Part shown: piece after piece, positions 56,280 through 64,000 of the stretch
Numbering within the stretch: position 1 is the stretch's first letter
Layout: each line of letters opens with the position of its first letter
Assembly (NCBI GenBank): GCA_015178975.1
Contig: WHVD01000029.1
Coordinates: 558,001 to 622,000 of the forward strand
Direction: 5' to 3'
DNA: 64,000 bases
Origin: Hysterangium stoloniferum
Lineage: Eukaryota > Basidiomycota > Agaricomycetes > Hysterangiales > Hysterangiaceae
Translations under genes and position numbers: made by a program
The notes under the pieces: model-generated
What the model was told of the DNA's origin: nothing
The model's database searches: none
The model's input: the letters and a program-made list of their open reading frames with translations, nothing else

Positions 56280-57340
56280 TAACTACACAGCTATGAGGTG
56301 TCAACATTTGCGACTTCGCAAAACACTGTCTGGAACTCCTCGCATGCTGAGCGTCGTGAATCTGGTTAAATGGAAGGTAACTCGAACTTTGAGCAGTCGA
56401 GTCCCTTGGAAAGGCAAAATGCTCACACCTTCATGAAGGATACCCTGGTCTTCCCACCGAGGCAAGTTATGCTCTGTCAGGGGACAATCTCAAGTTTTCT
56501 AAATTCATCCCTGACCTTCCTTAATATAGTCTCATAAGTCAAGGATAAGAGTACTTTGTTTTTATCACATTTTCAAACTCAGCTGCACCTTTAGTTAGTC
56601 ACTTGCTAGCCGAGGATTCCTTAGACATTTCTCTTCGGATTCCCTCTGCTAGGTAAGTAATGATGTACATTGTATGTATATAATAGATAGGTATAAAACT
56701 TACTTCGGATTCCCTCTGCTAGTGCCCCAACTCAGTCATAGTGTGAGTCAGTGTGGTCTAGAGAGTCGCCCTTACATGCTCAAGCATCATGGCCAACCAC
56801 TTTATTCGGAGCCTGTCAATGTGAAGTGGGGCTCTTACTATGCTTCTCGAGTTTCAAGGGATAAGGTTGTCACTGCCACAAAGGATTACAAGACAAGGTA
56901 CCCATCCATGCCTACGAGAATAGCCATCTGGCTGGGAAGGTACCATGGCATCATATCAGCACATGACTTATTCACTTGGCCTGGAACTCTTGACAAGGTA
57001 GCAAAGTTGATCCCAAAGTGGTCAAACGAAGTGACGTTCTTCTGTGAAAAGGGAATAGCGGGTATCAAGATGGAACTGTTCATTCTGCTCTCCGATTTAC
57101 TTTGTGTGCATGATGATCTGCTACAGATTATGCACATACTGCTTGGAGGGGACCACGTGCCAAGGGTCGATACAGATTTCATATACATTCAAATGTTGAA
57201 GGAATCCATATACAGTAAACCTTCAAATGTGTGTTTCACCTACTTTACTCTCAGGTCAAGATTGATGCACAACCTGGAGAGATGTAACAAGATGATGGTG
57301 GAATTGCTCAGTGGGTTTGATGAGCCAGAATGAACACCCT
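56280..57340 (+). mobile_element. gag region of the non-autonomous element
   Basis: Fossil part. Left portion to 56469, then the solo LTR, then 56782-57330 with HHGQPLYSEPVNVKWGSYYA, GRYHGIISAHDLFTWPGTLD and LLSDLLCVHDDLLQIMHILL. The last segments match gag of the chromovirus at 34980 onward. Confidence 0.75.
56475..56776 (+). mobile_element. Solo LTR in gag, 302 bp
   Basis: TGTCAGGGGACAATC to GTCGCCCTTACA, flanked by TGCTC (56470-56474, 56777-56781). Same family as 18571-18895. It is the innermost and therefore youngest layer of this nest. Confidence 0.9.
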
Positions 57341-58037
57341 CATCCTCCAGCTCTGGTCCCTTTCATGGAGAATGTCCTGGAATCTATGCCAGATCAACTG
57401 CCAAAAAGGACAGTCATCTTTCTCAAATGTGTCTGCAGAAAAGATCACAGTCAAAGTCGTCTCCAGTTCCCCATCATCCTCAGGTCGAGATTCACAGTGT
57501 CCTGACGAATCTCGCCATCCATCACCTATCCATCCTATCCCATTTACTCCCCCAAGTGGACCCTCCAACAAGTTATCCAATAGCTCGAATGATTGGGACT
57601 GTGATAAAGGCTTGGGAACTAGGGGGCAGAAATCAGATGATGGTTTTATGATAGAAAAGGTCCAGGACAGGACTCACCAACGGTAAAGCCATCCCATCTC
57701 GCAGAGCTCAACAAAAGCCTTCCTATGGAGATGCCACTGGGAATTCGTCAATATAAACCCCTAATCCCAGAATCAGAGGCACTAACAAAGTTTCTGCAAA
57801 TGGAGGGCAATCATGGACACACCGCACTGGACACCCCTCAATGGACCAAGCCAAGGACAGATACATTCCCATTTGACCCAGGATGCTCCCTCGAAAATTA
57901 TGTCACATGGGGGATGATCGTTATGTTGTGAGATTGTTCTGGAACAACTATATTGCAACAGGGGGGGAGTATAGGGGGTATAGGAGAAGGCACATATGGA
58001 TCATCACCTACAGCCAGCAAGAGTGCACAAACAACTG

Positions 58038-58222
58038 TGTCACCAGTCTCGCCGATGAAACAGTCAAGAGCTGGGTGCAGGCGTATGGGTGTGTGGTGTG
58101 TGAATGTGAGTGTGTGGTGCATGGATGTGGGCATGGGTGTTCAGCACATGGATGTGGGTGTGGCAGTGTGCAAAAGACTATGTCACCAGTCTTGCCGATG
58201 AAACGGTCGAAAGCTGGGTGCA
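58038..58222. repeat. Two copies of a WD40-end-like segment
   Basis: CACCAGTCTYGCCGATGAAA followed by CRGTCRARAGCTGGGTGCA occurs at 58038 and again at 58185, separated by GTG-rich sequence. On the minus strand these resemble the blade end in 59440-59630 (compare ACCCAGCTCTTGACTG with ATCCAGCTCTGGGATG). Confidence 0.6.
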
Positions 58223-58477
58223 GTGCATGAGCATGTAGCGGCACAGGTGTGCAAGCATTAAAACACACTGTGCAAGCATGCGAGCACACTGTGAGAGTGT
58301 GCAAGTGCACCATGCAGGTACGCAAGTATGCAACTGTGCTGCACAAGTGCATGCAAGTGCACCCACAGGTACGCAAGTACACGACTGCACTGCACGAGTG
58401 CACAGGTGTGCTGTGCGGATGCAGTTTGAAGGTGTGCCATGTGGGTGTGCAACTGCAGGCACGTAGGTGTGCACGGC

Positions 58478-59180
58478 ATAGGTGCACTGCATAGGTGCAC
58501 TGTGTAGGTGCACTGCATAGGTGCACTGTGTAGGTGCACTGCATAGGTGCACTGTGTAGGTGCACTGTGTAGGTGCACTGTGTAGGTGCACTGTGTAGGT
58601 GCACTGTGTAGGTGCACTGTGTAGGTGCACTGTGTAGGTGCACTGTGTAGGTGCACTGTGTAGGTGCACTGTGTAGGTGCACTGTGTAGGTGCACTGTGT
58701 AGGTGCACTGTGTAGGTGCACTGTGTAGGTGCACTGTGTAGGTGCACTGTGTAGGTGCACTGTGTAGGTGCACTGTGTAGGTGCACTGTGTAGGTGCACT
58801 GTGTAGGTGCACTGTGTAGGTGCACTGCGTAGGTGCACTGCGTAGGTGCACTGCGTAGGTGCACTGCGTAGGTGCACTGCGTAGGTGCACTGCGTAGGTG
58901 CACTGCGTAGGTGCACTGCGTAGGTGCACTGCGTAGGTGCACTGCGTAGGTGCACTGCGTAGGTGCACTGCGTAGGTGCACTGCGTAGGTGCACTGCGTA
59001 GGTGCACTGCGTAGGTGCACTGCGTAGGTGCACTGCGTAGGTGCACTGCGTAGGTGCACTGCGTAGGTGCACTGCGTAGGTGCACTGCGTAGGTGCACTG
59101 CGTAGGTGCACTGCGTAGGTGCACTGCGTAGGTGCACTGCGTAGGTGCACTGCGTAGGTGCACTCCATAGGTGCACTGTG
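58478..59180. repeat. 13-base minisatellite, about 53 copies
   Basis: Unit GGTGCACTGNGTA in three variants: the left end alternates GCATA and TGTGTA forms, then a uniform block of TGTGTA units (to about 58825), then a uniform block of TGCGTA units (to about 59163). Since 13 is not a multiple of three and no unit contains a stop, all three minus-strand frames are open through it, producing long frames (up to 567 codons at 58008-59711) that should not be taken as genes. Confidence 0.95.
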
Positions 59181-59439
59181 CAGGTGTGGGCGTATGGGTG
59201 TGGTGCATGAACGTGGGTGCGTGCGTGCAGTACGTGGATGGGGGTGCACTGTGTAAGTGAAGGTGTATGGATGTGAGCACGCCACATGGGTGTGCAAACG
59301 CACTGCATGGATGCGTGAGTGCACCGTGCAGATACACAAGTGCATCATGGAGGTGTGCGGAATGTGGATATGGAGTGTGGTGCATGGATGTGGGCATGCT
59401 GCATGGGTGCGCGAGTGCACCACATGGCCACACAAGTAA

Positions 59440-59630
59440 CAATGGCTCCCCCAACGGTTCCTCGTCACCACATCCCAGATCTGGATTGTCGAGCCATGTG
59501 AACTGGACACAATTTGAGTCCCATATGGCAAAAATGAGACTGACATGACCGACCCAGCGTACCCCTCCAACAGCTTTCCCAACAGCTTCCCTGTTGCAGC
59601 ATCCCAGAGCTGGATCGAGCCAACTGCACA
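59440..59630 (-). pseudogene. WD40-repeat gene scrap
   Basis: On the minus strand: SIQLWDAATGKLLGKLLEGY, then VMSVSFLPYGTQIVSSSHGS, then TIQIWDVVT. This is the end of one WD40 blade and one complete blade, in the style of the high-identity repeats of fungal NACHT-WD40 (STAND) proteins. No NACHT or other domain is present. It lies inside an LTR element, flanked on both sides by GC-rich minisatellite, so it looks like captured host sequence, now non-functional. Confidence 0.8.
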
Positions 59631-59897
59631 AGTGCACCACGCAGATATGCAAGCACACTGCGTGAGCATGTCAACATGTCGTGCATGCGTGCAAGTACAC
59701 TGCACGAGCACACCAATACATCACGCAAGCACATGAGTGTGCCCCATGGGATACAGCACACGGGCGTGGTTTGAAGACACGGTTGCACAACTGCACAACT
59801 GCACTGTGTGGGTGCGCAGGTGCAGTGCGGGGGTGTAGTTTGAAGGTGCATGGGCATGCAAGTGCACCACATGGGTGTGCCAAGTGTGGTATGGGTG

Positions 59898-60118
59898 TGG
59901 TTCAAGGGTGCGCTGCACGGTGGTTCAAGGTGTGCTGTGTGGTGGTTCAAGGGTGCACTGCGTGGTGGTTCAAGGGTGCACTGCGTGGTGATTCAAGGGT
60001 GTACTACATGGTGGTTCAAGGGTGCACTGTGTGGTGGTTCAAGGGTGCACTGCACGGTGGTTCAAGGGTGCACTGCACGGTGGTTCAAGGGTGCACTGTG
60101 TGGCAATTCGAGGGCATG
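59898..60118. repeat. 23-base tandem repeat, about nine copies
   Basis: Unit GGTGGTTCAAGGGTGCACTG plus CGT with small variations. It shares the word GGTGCACTG with the 13-base array, suggesting that both grew from one GC-rich seed. Confidence 0.9.
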
Positions 60119-60199
60119 CTGTACAGCAGTTTGAGGGTGTGCTATGCAGGTGTACAAGTCAGTGTGTGGATGGCATCACCGAGCAAGGTGACACCAGAG

Positions 60200-61675
60200 A
60201 GGTGAACATACCTTATCCAGTCTTTTCAAATGACGAGGATGTGAGGTCAACAGTCAAGCATGAAACAGAGTAAAGGACTGACCTCCAAAACCTGTGGACA
60301 CAGGACCGTGTCACCTCACAATGAAGCCTTCACACCGTCTTGACTTTCAAGGTCACCTACTCTTAGCCCTCCCCTCCACTAAAGCTTCACACTGAAATAG
60401 TCGAACCTTTGCCTTTCTGACCTTCACAACTTACGGGTTCAGTGCACACTGTTCAACAAGGTGTGGCTAACGGTTCAGTTCAGCTTGGGTTCAGCATGCG
60501 ACATTTTTCAACAAGGTATCCATGGGTTCAGGTTTGGGTTCAGAAGAAGAGAGTCTGCAATGATAAATTCACTATCCCAGAAATTCAGCAGATCTTTGAT
60601 TTCACCTCCACCTGGTGCTCTTAGCATCTTCGATGCCTACAAAATGCACTCGTTGCTCGCAGTCAAATTCACAAGTCACGTCAATGTGCTTGTCACTCAC
60701 AGTCGCATTCACAAGCATCCTTCCCACACATATCAACGCGCTTGTAGCCCTCTGGTTGTGCAACACCATGCCCTGACAATATCTTACCAACAGACATGGA
60801 CCCTTTCCCCTCCACCCCTCCACTTTACTTTTACTGGATACGTCTGGAGGGAACTGTGGAAAGTGTACACACCCAACCCCAGTGCCATATTTGGGTTCAC
60901 TATCACAGTCGCACTGAACTCAGTCGATTTTGTGATTTTTTCTTTTTCCTCTGGACCCACCCACCTACTCACAGCATTTATGGACACATTCTAGACCCAC
61001 CATGGGCTAGACCTTTTGGGAACACAGACTGCAACCTAACTGTGCACGACAATGGTTAATTTGCAAGATTGCCGTGGAACAACAATATTGCAAATGGGGG
61101 GTGGTATAGGGGGTATAGAGTATACATCTGGGCCAGGAAGGCTCACAGCATCATGTATGCTGCTAGATCCCATAGACTAGCAGCATGGGAAGATCCTAAT
61201 TCCGAGTCTTACACTATCTGGCCACAGTGAAACATCATGAACTTCCTCCAGTACTCCTTTAAGGAGGAGGTGATTCCGATGGACTCTAATGATAGCTTAC
61301 CTTCCTAACCCCAAGATGCACTGCTCAACGAGTTAGATGACAGTCTGTCTGCCTACAGGACATCTACTATGCGGAATACCTCGTGTCCTGGAAGGAGACA
61401 ATGTGGCAGTGTCTAGAAGGCTATCAAGTAGTCCATTTGCTGTTCAAGGACTGGAGGAGTGCTCGACTAGGGACTGGAAGGAAAAGAATGGATCCTTTTT
61501 TTTTCCCCTTTCCACATCAATATCTTCCCTCACTGCCCCTAAACCCACCAACCTCTCTTTGAATGCTGGGGTCTTGGCACCTTGCAGTTTGGGGGGCTCC
61601 ACACAAGACACCTGGGGGGCATCCCCGAAACTTTCCAGAACTTTGTATAGCACATCCCTTCGAACTGGGGGGCAC
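60200..61675 (+). mobile_element. 3' region and purine tract of the non-autonomous element
   Basis: Fossil part. Frames at 60461-60994 and 61337-61714 are partly open. GAACAACAATATTGCAA and TATAGGGGGTATAG (61068-61115) repeat 57941-57985, so the GC-rich WD40 block is bracketed by a short duplicated segment. The region ends CGAACTGGGGGGCAC. Confidence 0.6.
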
Positions 61676-62079
61676 TGTGAGGAGTATGCTTTTACCACAG
61701 TTTCATTATGGTAAAAACACTCCTTTTATTTTATTTATATTTTACACATTTTATTCATATTTTTCTATCCTTTATATTCTTTGAATATTGCACCATTTTA
61801 TTAGTTCGAAGCTTTGTGTATCTTGTGGGTGCACTCAGCACCAAATAGAACTTAGACACACTTTTACCCAAGCACCACCACTCGTAAGACATAAACTAGG
61901 TCTACAGCGAGTGGTGATCAGGGTAATGTGTCAGCTACCACATAGGTAGCATTATCTGAGCTATCTAACACTTCAGGCCTCGAACTATAGCAGTCGAGGC
62001 CTCCACTTGAATCATCCTTCTTCCCATTCTACTCATTTCTTTGTATATAGAACAGTCAGAACTTCTACCACTCTTCACA
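61676..62079 (+). mobile_element. 3' LTR, 404 bp
   Basis: TGTGAGGAGTATGC to ACTCTTCACA; nearly the same as 55799-56206, four bases shorter. Confidence 0.9.
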
Positions 62080-62692
62080 ATCAGTCACCAGACCCTGCTC
62101 GGAAAACCCATCTTCCCTCTAACAGAGCCCCATTCCCGTTTTAGTCAAATGACCTGTCACAATTTGGACTCCACTCCCACTCTGTTTCCCATTATGGTTT
62201 ATGATTTGTCACGATTCGGACTCTGCTCTGTTCTGTCCCATTCCTAACACCAAATTTGGTGTTTACTATTCTCGTTTTATGTTTTGCTAGTTTCATTTCA
62301 TTATTACTGGATTTGGTATGTTATTAATTCCACAGTCTATATAGTCTGGCAGATGTTGTACATACAATCCAGTCAGAAAATTGGCTTAGATTCCCCCCCA
62401 GTAATCTAATACATTTTCCACTCTAAACTCCTACTTGAATCACACCACTCACGCTAGTCGGAGCCCACAGGCTCTGGCACATCTATCTCTCTTATCTATC
62501 TCGACTCACGACCTCCAACCTATGACCCCTCGACCCATGAACCCTGCCTGGACTCCCCGGGATTCCCGTCTACCTGTCTGAAATTGGACAACACAATCTC
62601 GTGAAGGCACAGCCTATAAGCTGAAGCCAAGTCCTACTGGATATTCTGTGGGTTTCTCCGAAAACCCGCCGTGTATGTACCCTAACATGTGT

Positions 62693-63252
62693 GCTCAGAG
62701 TGTCCTATGCTTCATCAACAGTTGGTAGTCAGAAAACACTGATATAAATCGGATTTTACTCAATAAAGTCAAATAAACAATCAAAGAATATTCAACAATA
62801 TCAAGTACAGATGCCTCATTTGATGAAGTATTAATTTGTCCTGTTGATAAAGCATGAGGCAAAGATAGGACACAGAGACTCACAAATAATTAAGTCAAAG
62901 AAGGTCTCAGAAAAATTCAATAATTATATAATACAGTTAATAATATAATTATGGTACAGGTTTTCTGACTGACTTCCCTTGCTCCTATCATAGCCCTTTT
63001 ATGCTATTTATCATTTACCTATGATGATAATATGATATCAGAGTGAAATCATTAATGACATCCAACTGAGACAAGTCAAAGATTAGTTGGAGACTAGTCA
63101 AAGAATCTCGAATGACAGTCAAGTCAGAAATCAAGTCAGAAGTCAAGTCAAAAATTGAGTCAAAAAGTTGAAAAGTCAAAAGAATGTCAAAGAAATGTTA
63201 AAGGAACATCAAATTGAATATTATCAAAATTTGAGCTTGTACATTTGTAACA
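62693..63252 (-). mobile_element. Chromovirus gag start and LTR, reverse orientation
   Basis: Fossil. CTTCATCAACAGTTGGTAGT then CAGAAAACACTGATAT matches 50310-50350 at a gag/LTR junction, and the remainder matches the LTR sequence of 18390-19112. It is the far side of the chromovirus copy whose protease is at 55080-55591; the solo LTR at 55592-62687 lies between them. Confidence 0.6.
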
Positions 63253-63611
63253 GAGACTACATGAAGATCCTGATAAGTTAGTATCACAGTAGATCTGGTA
63301 GGTTGGTTCAAATAAAGCATATATTAGCCAAATCTAGTTTTGGAATCAGTGAATTGTTATTCATATTTTAGTAATTGTTTTCACAGAAAGAGAACAGCTT
63401 GCAAAAGCAGCTCTCAAAACTTCTTTGCGAAGTAGGGTGCATATTCAAGTAAACTCTTGACTTCAGGGGTTCTAAGTATTCAGGCTGCACTGATTAATAT
63501 CAAATACTTAAATTATTCTACCTTGCAGTGAATTGAGTATTTGCACATTTTGATAGAGCATTGGATTCCTTTTTCCAGAAGATAGCATTAAAATAAGGCT
63601 AATACATCACA
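63253..63611 (+). mobile_element. One-arm fragment related to the foldback element
   Basis: ACTACATGAAGATCCTGATA to GGCTAATACATCACA corresponds to 25875-26339 (the right arm) at roughly 90 percent identity by eye, with several deletions. Only one arm is present; the outer end is kept and the inner end is cut. Confidence 0.75.
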
Positions 63612-63636
63612 CTGAGCACCATGATGTGATGTATGA

Positions 63637-63715
63637 CTAAAAGCCCAGGCCCAAGGGCTCAGCTCAGGCTTTGAGGGCTCAGCAGCCTGGACTTTTGGGC
63701 TTTGTGCCAGGCTTT
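63637..63715. repeat. GGGCT-rich inverted repeat
   Basis: AAAAGCCCAGGCC near the left and GGCTTTGTGCC/CTTTTGGGCTT near the right can pair; the word GGGCTCAG recurs. Probably a small hairpin repeat; no family assigned. Confidence 0.4.
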
Positions 63716-63724
63716 GCAAACTAC

Positions 63725-64000
63725 TAGGTAGAACTTGGCTTCAGCTTATGTGCTGCACTTTCACACAATTGTTGTGTCCAATTTCTGACAGAGTGAATGG
63801 GTAGTCTGAGGAGTCTGGAAAGAGGGAAGGATGGTAGGTACAAGAGGAAGTTGAGATGGGAGGTCCCAAAGACTCCCAGTCAGAGGGCCCATGGGCTCCA
63901 AGGATATGCTGGGACAAGTTTCACTGATAGTGTACTAGGGAATACCAAGTTGATTTTCTGATTGGATTGTAACTACAAATTAGTCTAGTTTATATAGACA
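63725..64000 (-). mobile_element. LTR (TGTTACGAC family), reverse, cut by the window end
   Basis: It carries AACTTGGCTTCAGCTTATGT at 63732, GGGCCCATGGGCTCCAAGG and GTTTATATAGACA, in the order found in the reverse complement of 20950-21275. Confidence 0.65.

Larger units (their letters stand above)
55799..62079 (+). mobile_element. Non-autonomous LTR element with two LTRs
   Basis: Fossil. The LTRs (55799-56206 and 61676-62079) are flanked by ATCAG (55794-55798, 62080-62084). Inside: gag (about 56280-57340) related to the large chromovirus, a linker (57340-57900), a GC-rich repeat domain with a WD40 gene scrap (58000-60170), a 3' region (60200-61660) and a purine tract GAACTGGGGGGCAC. No protease, RT or integrase is seen, so it relied on a helper. 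The LTRs are alike over their whole length with few differences, suggesting it is among the younger insertions. It is broken, with a handful of breaks plus a solo LTR in gag. Confidence 0.88.
55592..62687 (+). mobile_element. Solo LTR (TGTTACGAC...CTAACA) split by a 6.3-kb element
   Basis: TGTTACGACCGGAATTCC to TACCCTAACA, flanked by the duplication TGTGT (55587-55591, 62688-62692). Removing 55799-62079 and one ATCAG leaves about 810 bp, similar to the 862-bp relative at 20470. The shared core lies at 62608-62631. Confidence 0.92.

Noticed and set aside
58008-59711. Long minus-strand open frames of 567, 466 and 376 codons
   Set aside because: They run through a 13-base tandem repeat that lacks stops in every frame; three overlapping frames are open at once. 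Only the WD40 segment at 59440-59630 has real protein similarity.

Overview
The window reads as a repeat-choked stretch of a mushroom-forming basidiomycete (Agaricomycete) genome. The evidence is an intact cytochrome P450 gene split by canonical GT-AG introns of about 50 to 60 bases, DUF6533-like membrane protein exons, a fungal telomere-linked-type RecQ helicase remnant, Tc1/mariner and hAT transposons, and many Ty3/gypsy chromovirus pieces with chromodomains. Most of the 64 kb is transposon fossil; only one gene (the P450 at 29.8-31.9 kb) can be followed end to end as apparently intact.

Layout. 1-6.7 kb is relatively host-like: the 3' part of a DUF6533-like gene (+), a small MITE, a second DUF6533-like exon pair (-), then sequence I cannot name. 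6.7-8.25 kb is a hAT element with an 8-bp target duplication and a solo LTR inside it. 9-15.4 kb holds two gypsy fragments (+) containing two LTR insertions and a TA-flanked MITE. 15.3-17.5 kb is a Tc1 element carrying a MITE that itself carries a solo LTR. 17.7-20.06 kb has gypsy and copia gag scraps and a chromodomain end. 20.06-24.16 kb is a broken RecQ-type helicase (-) split by an LTR and another insertion. 24.2-26.35 kb is an LTR split by a striking 1558-bp element with perfectly equal 605-bp inverted arms. 26.4-29.1 kb is a second Tc1 copy broken by a solo LTR and by a poly(A) retroinsertion. 29.8-31.9 kb is the P450 gene (-), whose 5' side is occupied by two tandem repeat arrays; a 0.9-kb element with 37-base inverted ends lies beyond them. 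34.9-45.8 kb is the largest gypsy chromovirus, with gag, protease, reverse transcriptase, RNase H, integrase, chromodomain, an unusually long proline-rich 3' region and a 3' LTR. 46.5-50.5 kb is a minus-strand chromovirus holding an LTR inside an LTR. 51-55.6 kb mixes Tc1 copies, a P450 fragment, an LTR piece and a SINE-like piece. 55.6-62.7 kb is one solo LTR that swallowed a 6.3-kb non-autonomous LTR element carrying gag, a WD40 gene scrap and GC-rich minisatellites. The last 1.3 kb has more LTR and inverted-arm fragments.

The clearest result is the order of insertion. I could read matching target duplications by eye for about a dozen LTRs and several DNA elements, so the nesting can be dated relatively: chromovirus, then a solo LTR, then an LTR element, then another solo LTR, up to four layers deep. 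Full-length elements are rare and solo LTRs are common, which points to much LTR-LTR recombination. I found no convincing new defence or metabolic system. The least ordinary objects are the foldback element at 24.8-26.3 kb, the WD40/minisatellite cargo at 58.0-60.1 kb, and a short sequence shared by at least eight otherwise divergent LTRs. No complete RNA gene or CRISPR array was seen. Family names rest on reading motifs by eye, not on database searches.
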